Position numbers and translations under genes: made by a program. A model generated the notes under the pieces. The model had not been told where the DNA came from. It did no database searches and saw only the letters and a list, made by a program, of their open reading frames with translations. From positions 1 through 42,270 of the forward strand of contig JAJYCZ010000007.1 in NCBI GenBank assembly GCA_021777915.1: a stretch of DNA of 42,270 bases. The letters are read 5' to 3'. The stretch comes from Pseudomonadota bacterium (lineage in GTDB: Bacteria; Pseudomonadota; Alphaproteobacteria; Rhizobiales; Beijerinckiaceae). Positions 16,488-25,090 of the stretch are shown one piece after another (position 1 is the first letter of the stretch; each line of letters starts with the position of its first letter).

Positions 16488-19400
16488 CTATTCATCGGCC
16501 AAGGTCTCCAGATGCAGAACCTTGCGGACCTCGGCGCGGTGGCCGGCTCGCGCGCGCAGCAGGTCATGGCTGAGCGTCGCCCTCGCCCCGATCAACGCCT
16601 GCATCGCCAGGATCTCATTGTAGTGCGTTTGGGTGGCAAGCGCATGGGTGACGCTGGTCTGGTGTCTCCGGTGGCCATTGAGCGCGCGGGTCTCATAGAC
16701 GACAGGGCCGCTCCTGGCGCAGACCTCGGCATAGAGTCGCCAATCGCCGGCGACCTTGTAGGCGAAGAGCTGGTCTGCCGTCGCCTCCAGCGCCGCCAGC
16801 AGGGCCTTGCGCCGCCAAAGAACGCCGCTCACGTTCAAAATGACGTTCTTGACGCTCAGGAACTCACGCGCAAAGGCCTCTCCCGACATGCAGAAAGACG
16901 AGTCGAAGGCCGATGGCGCAAACTCGTTCATGTAGAACCGGTAGCTGTTTCCGAGCCGCTTTCCGTCCGTGTCGATTTGCCAGGAATCGCAGAAGGCGAG
17001 GTCCGCCTGCTCGCTGACCATGCGCTTCGCCAACACCTCAAGGAATTGCTCATCGGCCACATCGTCGGCTTCGGCGATCCACACAAATTCGCCCCGCGCC
17101 CTCTCGGCGCCGCGCAACCACTGGCGGAACACGGACCCGCTGTTGCTTTCATTGACCACAAGCTCGATATCACGGCGCGTCTCGGCCGCGATTTCCCGGA
17201 TGACCTCAACGCTGTCGTCCGTGGAGCGATCGTCCAGGACGATCACCTCCAGCACGGGATGCGTCTGCCTGAAGATGCTGGAAAGGCGTTCGGGCATGTA
17301 GCGCGCGTAATTGTAGTTCGGCACGATGACCGAGACGCTCGGCAGATTGGGATCGAGGCGGCGCATCAGGCCATGGCAATAGGCGTCGAAACGGAACTCG
17401 TCGCGCATCGCCTGTCGCCGCTCCGCGGCGGCGCCCTCCGGCGCCGTCTCCGTCAACTCGACGATCGCGGCGCAGATCGCGCCGATATCGTGTCGATCGA
17501 CCAGGCGACCGAAGCGCGCGATAAGATCCGCGCAACCGGTCGTCCCCTCCAGTCCGACCACCGGAAGACCCGCCGCGAGCGCTTCCAGAACGACGGAAGG
17601 AAAGGGATCCTCGCGAGACGTGAGCAGGAATGCGTCGGCCGCCGCATAGTAGAGCGCGACATCGTTGGTGAAGCCGGTCAGCTTGAACCACGAGCCGTTT
17701 TCCTCCGTCATCACGTCCGGCAGAAGCCAGCGCCTGATGTCGGGAGTCGCATCGCCAACCCAGAGGAACAGGGTGTCGTCGCGCGTGCGCCGCAGTTCCT
17801 GCGCCGCGCGAAGGAAAATGTCGAAACCTTTGCGCGAGTCGGCATAGCCGACATTGATGACCACCTTCTTGTCCTCGGCGATCCCCAATCGGGCCCTTGC
17901 CTCCGCTCGACTCGGGCCTCCGCTTGTCAGTTCGAGTTTGTAAAGACCCTGTGGCTGTATGACCTCGTCGCCCCTGAGCCGTTTTGCGACAGACAGAAAG
18001 CTGTCGCGCACCATTCGAGCCGGAAACACCACGGCGTCGGAGCCTTCGGCGATCGCCGCGACATAGTCTTCGAGGCGGTATTCCTGGATGAGGGCTTTCA
18101 GTTCATGCACCAGCGTGCAAACCGCGAAGCCTTGAGCCTTGAGCGCGGGAACCGTCCAGCCGCTCACCGTGGTGTTGACGATGGCCGCGTGATAACCGTC
18201 GTTCCAGAGAGTCATGAGCTTGCGCTCAAGATCGGCCCGATCGTCGCGAACGACCGTCACGGTATCGCAGATCTTCTGGTATTCGCTTACCAAGGGCCCC
18301 GCGCCGCAGACGAGGATCGTGACGTCCGCGCCGAACTGGCGGGACAACACGGTCGCCATGTTCTGCACCAGCAGCTGCGCGCCGTGCCTGTAGGCGTCAT
18401 GACCAACGATGAGTATCTTGTTGAGACGCCCGGACAGCGCGGGCGTGCGCGTCAGCGCGCGGGCCGTCGCGTTCAGATAGGCCGAGCCGTAGTAGACGTC
18501 CGGCTCGAGATAGGCGCCCTCCGCCCATTCATTCCAGGCGTTGATCGCGACGAAAGCTTCGCCGAAGACAGGATTGCGCGTCGCTATCTCGACGAGCCTT
18601 CCCAACCATTCGCCATAGGCTTTCGGACTGGATCCCTGAAGCGTCATTCCACGTCCTGGCCGGCGCGCGTCGTTGTCCCAACTCGGCGTCGCCGTCTTGA
18701 TCAGGGGGAAGGGCTGCCCCGGCTCCTCGAGCGAGCGATTCACCACCATCGCGTAATCGAGCACATGGCCGGTGAAACCGGGGTCGAATATATCCAGCCG
18801 GTTATTGATGGCCGGCATGTTGGCGCAGATCTTGTGGGGAGGGAACTCGATCGCCCCGTCGAGCCCATGAACTCTCGGGTCGAGATCGTCGAACCCCTGG
18901 GCCATGAACATCAATGGCTTCTCGCCGTGATTCGTCTCGAATTTCTCCCGCCAGCGGGCGATAACCGAGGCTGTTTCCGGCATGAGCGATGGCCGATAGA
19001 TGAAGAGGATTGGACGCCCGTCGATCCTGATGTAACGGCGGTCCGCGAAATGTCGCGAAACGTCGGCGATCAACGCGTCTTCATCCTCTTCGCGGTAGTC
19101 CTGCGAAAGCAGAACTTCCTTATCGTGCCCATCCCAGGTGCGAGTCCAGTTCTCGTTCGCCCACATCAGCGAAAACGAAAGATCTATATCGCCATCCTTG
19201 AGGAACGCGTCGATCGGATCCTCCAGAAGCCTTCGCCCGTTGAAGGAATAATAGTAGAAGCAGAAGCCGTGAATTCCGGCCGCCTTGGCCTGCGCCGCCT
19301 GCTCACGCATCACGCCCGGACGGCGCAAATCGTAAAATCCGAGGTCGCGCGGCGTTCGCGGCTGATAATGGCCCTTGAAACGCGGCTGGCCGCGCACGAC

Positions 19401-20975
19401 GTTGCGCCATTCGGTGAATCCCTTGCCCCACCAGGCGTCGTTTTCCGCGATGGGATGGAACTGAGGCAGATAGAAGGCGATCGCCTTGGCCAGCGGCTTC
19501 CTCAGGCGCGCGATCGAGGGATCCAAATCCTCGAAGTCCTCGCCAGGCTCACAATATTTCTGGCGTTCGGCGAAAATGGCGAATGTTATCTCTCGTACGC
19601 CGGAGGCCGGGTTGACTGTCTCGTCCCTGTCTTTCTCGGGTGGGGAGGGAAGGCGGCCTTCCTTCCGGCCCTGATTGAGAAAATGGGCAAGCGGATTGAC
19701 GCCAGCCTCGGCGACATCCGGATTAGTCTCCAGATAGAACGCCGTCGAGAACCACGGACAGGGATCTCGCTTCAGCCTGACCCCCTCAGTCAGATAATGA
19801 TAAACGGGGTCGTTGCCGATATCTTCGTTCGCGCCAAACTGCTTTCGGTAAAACGCCTCGTCGAAGGCCGGCTCGATAACAACATATTCCTCCAGGCTTA
19901 TCGCCTCTTTCACGATTTCTGCCTCTTGCGCGACAGCTTCGCTCGTGGGGATATTGATCCACTCGCCGCCATTGACGCGATAAGCCAGGCAGATGAAGCC
20001 AAGGTCGCGCGATTCCCCCAGGTCGCGCTTCCGCTCGGGATAGTCGCAATCGACCGCAAGAGTGACCTTGTTTAGGGCTTTTGGCACAACGACCGTAAAT
20101 TCGTTTACGGTTCCGCGGGCGATTCGCGCTTCATCGATGATCTGGTCGCCGAATTGAAAAGTTACGGACTTTCCCTTGTCGAGCTCATCCGGAGGCAGGG
20201 AAGCGCGGAAGTCGATGCTCCGCACATTTCGTAGTTGAAGCAGCGCGCGATTTTGAATCCAGCCGTCGCTGAAAGCCCCATCCAGCCACCTTACTTCCGG
20301 AGAGCCATGTTCTACGCGCGCCGACTCCTGTCCATGCGTCGCGCCCGGCTCATCGGCTGACGGATTTGCCCCTTCAACCTCCGCGATGCCCTGATCTGGG
20401 GTCTTTGTTTTTTCATTCAATGAATTGAAGCGCGCCTCCGCAACATCCAGAATCAGATCAGGAACGCCAAGCTCAATCTCATCCTCGAAATACCCAAGAC
20501 TCTTACGGCTGTAACGATAGCTCGGCGACAAGCCAACGCGCCAACCGTGAAACAGGTAATAAGCGACATAATTTATCTTTTCAGCTTCGTTGCGTTTTAG
20601 TTGCTCTTTATAAAAAGCCTCGTCAACTTCACTGCGCGCGATATGGACCCAGTCCACGTTCTTATCATCAAATAACCGGACGTTCAGAGCCGCGATCGAC
20701 GAAGGCGCCCTGACACGGCGCCCCTCCGCCTTTCCCCAAAAATAATAGTGAAGCAACGGACAGATCCGCTCCTTGTAGACGTCAGGATGATCAATCCAAT
20801 ACCCGACCGTATCGAACCACGAATTGGGGCTCCTGCCCTCAATCCATCCCACACTTAAATAGTGATGGATAACTTCATCGTCATTCAAATGCTTGATATC
20901 GGGATATTCGTTGCGATAGAACTCTGCATCGACACTACGCGCCGCTTTTATCAAATTGCGTAACAGAATCTTCAT
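16488..20975 (-). CDS. Giant three-domain glycosyltransferase: repeats + WbsX + GT4 + GT2
   Basis: 1495 residues from the ATG at 20975 (MKILLRNLIKAARSVDAEFY); a TTG at 21044 is a less likely start. Residues ~15-90 and ~375-450 carry pairs of the ~37-residue repeat (VDAEFYRNEYPDI...HHYLSVGWIEGRSP; FDEAFYRKQF...; FSTAFYLETNPDV...NQGRKEGR), with a third copy near 116-155. Residues ~496-840 are a WbsX/GH99-like domain (AIAFYLPQFHPIAENDAWWG, GFTEWRNV, SLMWANENWTRTWDG, INAWNEWAEG). Residues ~860-1190 are a GT-B family 4 transferase with 'REDPFPSVVLEALAAG'. Residues ~1212-1440 are a GT2 domain (PSVSVIVPNYNYARYM, VLDDRSTDDS, 'EADDV' as the metal motif). No membrane segments are visible. It could add several sugars in sequence to one acceptor. 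Confidence 0.9.
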   Translation of the reverse strand: MKILLRNLIKAARSVDAEFYRNEYPDIKHLNDDEVIHHYLSVGWIEGRSPNSWFDTVGYWIDHPDVYKERICPLLHYYFWGKAEGRRVRAPSSIAALNVRLFDDKNVDWVHIARSEVDEAFYKEQLKRNEAEKINYVAYYLFHGWRVGLSPSYRYSRKSLGYFEDEIELGVPDLILDVAEARFNSLNEKTKTPDQGIAEVEGANPSADEPGATHGQESARVEHGSPEVRWLDGAFSDGWIQNRALLQLRNVRSIDFRASLPPDELDKGKSVTFQFGDQIIDEARIARGTVNEFTVVVPKALNKVTLAVDCDYPERKRDLGESRDLGFICLAYRVNGGEWINIPTSEAVAQEAEIVKEAISLEEYVVIEPAFDEAFYRKQFGANEDIGNDPVYHYLTEGVRLKRDPCPWFSTAFYLETNPDVAEAGVNPLAHFLNQGRKEGRLPSPPEKDRDETVNPASGVREITFAIFAERQKYCEPGEDFEDLDPSIARLRKPLAKAIAFYLPQFHPIAENDAWWGKGFTEWRNVVRGQPRFKGHYQPRTPRDLGFYDLRRPGVMREQAAQAKAAGIHGFCFYYYSFNGRRLLEDPIDAFLKDGDIDLSFSLMWANENWTRTWDGHDKEVLLSQDYREEDEDALIADVSRHFADRRYIRIDGRPILFIYRPSLMPETASVIARWREKFETNHGEKPLMFMAQGFDDLDPRVHGLDGAIEFPPHKICANMPAINNRLDIFDPGFTGHVLDYAMVVNRSLEEPGQPFPLIKTATPSWDNDARRPGRGMTLQGSSPKAYGEWLGRLVEIATRNPVFGEAFVAINAWNEWAEGAYLEPDVYYGSAYLNATARALTRTPALSGRLNKILIVGHDAYRHGAQLLVQNMATVLSRQFGADVTILVCGAGPLVSEYQKICDTVTVVRDDRADLERKLMTLWNDGYHAAIVNTTVSGWTVPALKAQGFAVCTLVHELKALIQEYRLEDYVAAIAEGSDAVVFPARMVRDSFLSVAKRLRGDEVIQPQGLYKLELTSGGPSRAEARARLGIAEDKKVVINVGYADSRKGFDIFLRAAQELRRTRDDTLFLWVGDATPDIRRWLLPDVMTEENGSWFKLTGFTNDVALYYAAADAFLLTSREDPFPSVVLEALAAGLPVVGLEGTTGCADLIARFGRLVDRHDIGAICAAIVELTETAPEGAAAERRQAMRDEFRFDAYCHGLMRRLDPNLPSVSVIVPNYNYARYMPERLSSIFRQTHPVLEVIVLDDRSTDDSVEVIREIAAETRRDIELVVNESNSGSVFRQWLRGAERARGEFVWIAEADDVADEQFLEVLAKRMVSEQADLAFCDSWQIDTDGKRLGNSYRFYMNEFAPSAFDSSFCMSGEAFAREFLSVKNVILNVSGVLWRRKALLAALEATADQLFAYKVAGDWRLYAEVCARSGPVVYETRALNGHRRHQTSVTHALATQTHYNEILAMQALIGARATLSHDLLRARAGHRAEVRKVLHLETLADE

Positions 20976-21509
20976 CTTTCGTGTGTCGCCCGTTCCTGTT
21001 GATGCTCTCGCGAATCTTTGTTTGCTGAAGTCCGGCGAAGGCAACCACCTCGTTCGATTTCAAGTCCGCCGAGTTTTTCGTTGAGGCCGGCGCCCATGGC
21101 CCCGGCGCCACTGATGGAGTGCATAATGGTCCGCGAGCCTGAAAGGGTCAAGCCGGGCCGGCGTCGAAATCCACCCGGTGGTTCGACGGCTCTTTTCGCG
21201 TAATGGCCACCCCATTTTCCGCGGATCGAGAACCGGCGGGGCCGCCGATTTCCGCATCGACGGCCTGGAGACCCATGGCATGAACAATCCGACGACTTTT
21301 TCGGCATCGAATCGCCGGACCTGATGTCATCGCTGGCGCTGGCGGAATGCCTCGTCGCCCGAATGCTGTAATGGATGCGTTCAGCGGCGTCTCTTTGTCA
21401 TATTCGCTCCTGATCCGCAGCCAATATGCCGGCCCCTGTGAGGCAGAAAATCCATTCGAGTTCGCCCCCGATCTTTCCTGAGCCCACGAGAGCCGGCCGT
21501 TAATTTGCA
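20976..21509. other. Gap upstream of giant glycosyltransferase
   Basis: About 530 bases separating two minus-strand genes. Frames on both strands are broken and Arg/Pro-rich. I see no gene, recognisable transposase fragment or clear promoter. It probably carries the leader and promoter of the giant glycosyltransferase gene, and may include decayed coding DNA. Confidence 0.4.
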
Positions 21510-22922
21510 TCACTTCCCGTCCGACGCCGGATCCGAAAATTTGATTTGCACGCGCATCAGGTCTCGATTCAAGCCTCCGTGGGACTGGGTGTAATATAAA
21601 TACGGTTCTTGACCCGTTCTCTCGAAATTACGGCTCGTATCGGCAGAATCGAGAAGAGATGGATAGGGCGTATTCGATGTGTCAAGGCCATTGACCGTTA
21701 CCGGCATGCGCGTAGACCAATTAATCAAATCAGGAGATACCGCAAAATAGAAACCACGAGCTTTTATATACCCTACAACCACATACATTTTCGCATAGGT
21801 ATTGTATGTCACCGATGCAACATCAACAAGATTGGGAATGAACGCACATGAACTTGTCTTTGAACGAATATACCCGTGGCCATTCCATATTTCCCAAGCC
21901 GACGCGTCGCCAATATTTTGTGTGCGCATCAAGCATACCCCAGATTGCTGCTCCAGAACAGACGGCTCAGTGACATATCTGAACAATTTGTAATAGTAAC
22001 CGTCCTTGAAGACAATATTCGTTCCATCGAAATCGCCATACCGCGTCGGGTTGCTTGAATTGCACGGGAACGATTTATTCCATGGCGTTACAGGATAGCG
22101 GACAAGATAGTCATTAGGTAGGTTAAAACTCGCGCCGCCATCGCGAGAAATGGCAAGCGCAATTGCATTGACCCACCCATCAATCATGTCACCGTCACAT
22201 GAGCGATCGACGAGTTCGCCATACCATTCGCTGTGCATGTAGGCATAGATCGTCTTGCCATCGATTGTGTAAGGCGCTTGCAGCCATTCGTGATACCGGA
22301 AAGCGCCAAACGTCGGGTCGTTATCTGACGGATGGATGATGGGGCACTGATGCGTGACAGTATCGAGTGTTCTTCCTATCGCTCGGCGCGCAATATAATG
22401 AGAGGCAATCAAATTTACATTACCATATGCATCACGATAAGCACGTGCGGGCTGGTCAGGAATATCCACTCGCTCACATTTATCGGTAGCGTATGTAAAT
22501 ACGGCCTGCGGCGCGCCGATTTCTGTAGCTGTTATCGCTGGATGGACCAATGGTGAACTGTTGACTTGTTCATCATTTTCTCCAGCGCCAGCGGCATAGA
22601 CATACCACATATGCAGCCGATTCTGATCGGCAGCTGGAACCTTCCAGGAGAACCCATGAGCGCCCGTAACATTAAAATGCCCATTAACATCCGGGCGCAT
22701 GACCGTGGTTGGAAAGCTGCCAATTAGAGCGCCCGAACCTTTTGGGCCATCCCTGTATATTGAAACAGTAACAGAGGCAGATGGATTTGCAGGATCGAAT
22801 GCCCAACCTGAAAGCTGACCATTCTTAATGCCGTCAGACGCGCTTCGCAGGCTAGATTCAGCATCAGCTGCTCCGCCACACACAACGAGAGACGCAAAAA
22901 AAATAAAGCGGAGAATTTTCAT
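21510..22922 (-). CDS. Secreted protein: GWA module plus propeller-like domain
   Basis: 470 residues from the ATG at 22922, chosen because AGAGGAAG lies about 6 bases upstream and a signal peptide (MKILRFIFFASLVVCGGAADA) follows directly. Residues ~25-100 form the module seen elsewhere in the island: 'SDGIKNGQLSGWAFDPANP', then 'MRPDVNGHF' and 'GAHGFSW'. The remaining ~360 residues have Trp/Tyr-rich strands and Asp-containing turns (AISRDGGASF, DGYYYKLFRYV, YFAVSPDLINWS, QEPYLYYTQS) like five-bladed propeller glycosidases or sialidase-like folds; no catalytic triad can be assigned. DNA is clearly more AT-rich than neighbours and rare-codon-rich, suggesting recent transfer. A role in binding or trimming the exported glycan is inferred. 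Confidence 0.7.
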   Translation of the reverse strand: MKILRFIFFASLVVCGGAADAESSLRSASDGIKNGQLSGWAFDPANPSASVTVSIYRDGPKGSGALIGSFPTTVMRPDVNGHFNVTGAHGFSWKVPAADQNRLHMWYVYAAGAGENDEQVNSSPLVHPAITATEIGAPQAVFTYATDKCERVDIPDQPARAYRDAYGNVNLIASHYIARRAIGRTLDTVTHQCPIIHPSDNDPTFGAFRYHEWLQAPYTIDGKTIYAYMHSEWYGELVDRSCDGDMIDGWVNAIALAISRDGGASFNLPNDYLVRYPVTPWNKSFPCNSSNPTRYGDFDGTNIVFKDGYYYKLFRYVTEPSVLEQQSGVCLMRTQNIGDASAWEIWNGHGYIRSKTSSCAFIPNLVDVASVTYNTYAKMYVVVGYIKARGFYFAVSPDLINWSTRMPVTVNGLDTSNTPYPSLLDSADTSRNFERTGQEPYLYYTQSHGGLNRDLMRVQIKFSDPASDGK

Positions 22923-23507
22923 GCGGCTTCCTCTACGAGCGTTATGCGCCATCCACGATTCACTTTAAATGTACATGATATCTCCTTGGTAGTAAACATA
23001 AATCATTCCCATCGCGGAGTCCGGCATTGAAACGTCTGTCGAAATCGCTGGCAAATCCTGGGACAATGCTCTCGCCGGAGCCCTCGATTGCCATTACGAG
23101 GACGAGGTCATTCATCGTCGTCGACCTTGGCGAAATTTTGAAGCACCGAATTTGCAACGCTGGAATGGGCCGACTGCTTCAATCCCTGCCGCCTGCTGGA
23201 GTCTGTCGGTAACATCCCACGAGCCGAAGCCGAGGCGCGATATTGCGCCCTGAATGCTCAGGCCGCCAAGGCGGCCTGATTTGAGCAAAACGCCTCCGGC
23301 AAACACAGCGCGGTACACATCGCAAGGCCGGGCGGCCTGTACAGCCGTCACAGCCTCCGTTTGACGGAGAAGAACAACCCGGTGTATGTGAGGACTCTCG
23401 AAGGCTTTTTGTGTTGAGACAACCTTCAAACCGAAGCTTGATAGCAGATATGACCAACGCCAAGCGAAGTAATTCCCGCCCGCGCCATTCGCAACAGAGG
23501 ACACCTA
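22923..23507. other. Intergenic region holding an IS3 remnant
   Basis: About 585 bases between divergent genes. 23011-23279 is a decayed IS3-family transposase end. From 23280 to 23500 there is no recognisable gene. AGAGGA just before 23508 is the ribosome-binding site of the sulfotransferase. Confidence 0.6.
23011..23279 (+). mobile_element. IS3-family transposase (orfB) C-terminal remnant, frameshifted
   Basis: Frame 1 from 23011 reads IAESGIETSV..., then 'SWDNALAGALDCHYEDEVIH' and 'RRRPWRNFEAPN'. About 23150 the match shifts by one frame and continues 'TLEWADCFNPCRLLESVGNI', then 'PRAEAEARYCALNAQAAKAA' to TGA at 23277-23279. Together these match the end of IS3-family integrase-type transposases (DSYDNALAE..., EVIHRRGPWRSFE, DWFNxRRLLEPIGNIPPAEAEARYYA). 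A single missing base in the run 'aatttg' explains the shift. The 5' part, orfA and the left end are absent here, so it is inactive. Confidence 0.8.
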
Positions 23508-24719
23508 ATGGATGATTTCGTTCATGTTCCCAAAGCTTCTGGTTCGACTTTGCGGACGATTGTGTCGCGACAATATGGCGTAGATCACATCCTTTATTTC
23601 GAACCGAACTCTCCCCATTGGCAAAAGGATCACCACGAAACGCCGGCCCAATCCCTTAAGCACGAGACAGAAAATGGCGCGATCAAGCTAATCACCGGCC
23701 ACCACGCCTTCGGCCAGCATCAATTGATCGCGCGCCCGATGCGCTGCTTCTCGCTCCTGCGCGAGCCCATTTCACGCGCCATGTCAGAATATTATTACGC
23801 CTTCAGCTATCGGCACCATCCATTAAGAGAGGAAATCTGCAGCGGCCAGCTCACCGTCGAGGCTTTCCTCACCGAACCGCAATTCGGCATACGGAACGCG
23901 CAACTCCGCATGATAGCAGGCGACTGGGGACTGAGCGGGGACCCCGAGCGCGCGGCGATCGACAACGCGGCCCATTGCTTTTCCGCAATCGGTCTGACCG
24001 AGCGTTTCGAAGAATCGGCGCTTTATATCGCCAAGGTTCTCGGCTGGAAGCCCCCGATTTTTGTCAAAAGGAACGTTACGCAGCTTGACCGGCGCGAAGC
24101 AGAAGCCCGCCGTCAGAGCGAAACAGAAGCGCAGGATCGTTTTTTCTGGGAGTTCGCCCCCGAATACCGACTTTACCACTTTGTCGATAAACTGCTCACG
24201 CAACGAATCGCCGCCGAGGGCGACGCCTTCCAAAAGGCGCTCGACGCCTATCGCGGCATCCAGGGCCAGATCGAAAGGCTTGCGAACGATGAGGTGTTCG
24301 AAACTTATGAGTTCCATCATGCCGACCAATTGCCGCCCTATGCACTGCGATTCGTTGAAAGCGAAGCTTATCGAATTATCGAGGATTATTTGGCCGAGCC
24401 CATCAGAAACAGCCCTCAGCCGCGCAATTATTATGGCTTTGTCGACGTCTGTCAGGGCAATTTGATCGCCGGCTGGGCATTGGACCTGTGGCGTGACACG
24501 CCAATCGAAGTTACAATTCTTCGCAGGGGACAAAAAATCCTCAAAGCAAACTGTGCTTTGATCCGCGCGGATGTCGCCGAAAGGATCAACTCGCGACCAG
24601 AAGTGGGTTTTCGCGTCGAGCTGAACGAACCGATTGGTGACCCCAAAGAGTACAGCGTTTGTTTCGAAAATACGTCACTAACGCTACGGCAGCCGCAATC
24701 GCTAACGCGCAAGCTCTAG
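23508..24719 (+). CDS. Sulfotransferase with C-terminal GWA module
   Basis: 403 residues, ATG at 23508 with AGAGGA about 7 bases upstream. 'FVHVPKASGSTLRTIV' (4-19) is the PAPS-binding 5'-phosphosulfate loop of the Sulfotransfer_2 / heparan-sulfate-2-O-sulfotransferase-like family. 'CFSLLREPISRAMSEYYYA' (80-98) is the 3'-phosphate loop. The middle, to about residue 300, is helical and fits the family. Residues ~308-395 are a separate module: 'FVDVCQGNLIAGWALD' (311-326), 'IRADV' and 'VGFRVEL'. This module recurs in the RgpF-like giant and the secreted protein of this island. It has no signal peptide, matching cytoplasmic PAPS use. IS remnants flank it on both sides (IS3 left, IS30 right). The acceptor is presumably a sugar of the island's glycan. 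Confidence 0.85.
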   Translation: MDDFVHVPKASGSTLRTIVSRQYGVDHILYFEPNSPHWQKDHHETPAQSLKHETENGAIKLITGHHAFGQHQLIARPMRCFSLLREPISRAMSEYYYAFSYRHHPLREEICSGQLTVEAFLTEPQFGIRNAQLRMIAGDWGLSGDPERAAIDNAAHCFSAIGLTERFEESALYIAKVLGWKPPIFVKRNVTQLDRREAEARRQSETEAQDRFFWEFAPEYRLYHFVDKLLTQRIAAEGDAFQKALDAYRGIQGQIERLANDEVFETYEFHHADQLPPYALRFVESEAYRIIEDYLAEPIRNSPQPRNYYGFVDVCQGNLIAGWALDLWRDTPIEVTILRRGQKILKANCALIRADVAERINSRPEVGFRVELNEPIGDPKEYSVCFENTSLTLRQPQSLTRKL

Positions 24720-24839
24720 CTAGCCTCTCGACCAAGCCGTGCCAAACCGCGCAAAAGCTGGCTAGCTCCAGATTTTCGGCGCGAAGTGCAACACCCGCGT
24801 TCAAGCGCCGCACGCAAACCCGAATATCCGGTTGTTGAG

Positions 24840-25080
24840 GTGTCCATCTGGTTCTGCGACGCCTCCTCATCATGCCAAAAAGGCGGGATCGAAAACGCCA
24901 ACGGGTAATTGCGTCGATGGCTACCCCGCGACATCGACCTCGATCGCCTAACCTATGACGAAATCCAAGAAAACGTTGTCACCGCCAATCTCACCCCGCG
25001 AAAATGCCCGGCTTTTAATACCCCTTATCCAGACCAACCTTGCCGAACTCGGCAAAGACGTCCACACTCGCTTCGCTTAG
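24840..25080 (+). mobile_element. IS30-family transposase C-terminal remnant
   Basis: Reads VSIWFCDASSSCQKGGIENANG, a TAA stop, LRRWLPRDIDLDRLTYDEIQ, then ENVVTANLTPRKCPAFNTPY, and after a frameshift near 25040 'LAELGKDVHTRFA' and TAG at 25078. This is the end of an IS30-type transposase (canonical FCDPHSPWQKG-x-x-ENxNGRLRRWLPR and NLTPRKCLGFKTPF). The in-frame stop and frameshift show it is dead. It ends 11 bases before the stop of the convergent GT61 gene. Confidence 0.8.
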
Positions 25081-25090
25081 CCATTCCGCT

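Noticed and set aside
16440-20075. 1211-codon plus-strand frame opposite the giant glycosyltransferase
   Set aside because: Antisense shadow of WbsX, GT4 and GT2 coding sequence.
21045-21509. Possible decayed gene in the gap before the giant glycosyltransferase
   Set aside because: Frames on both strands were read and none matched a family or transposase that I recognise.
23112-23504. 130-codon minus-strand frame
   Set aside because: It lies antisense to the IS3 remnant and the sulfotransferase leader; no recognisable domain.
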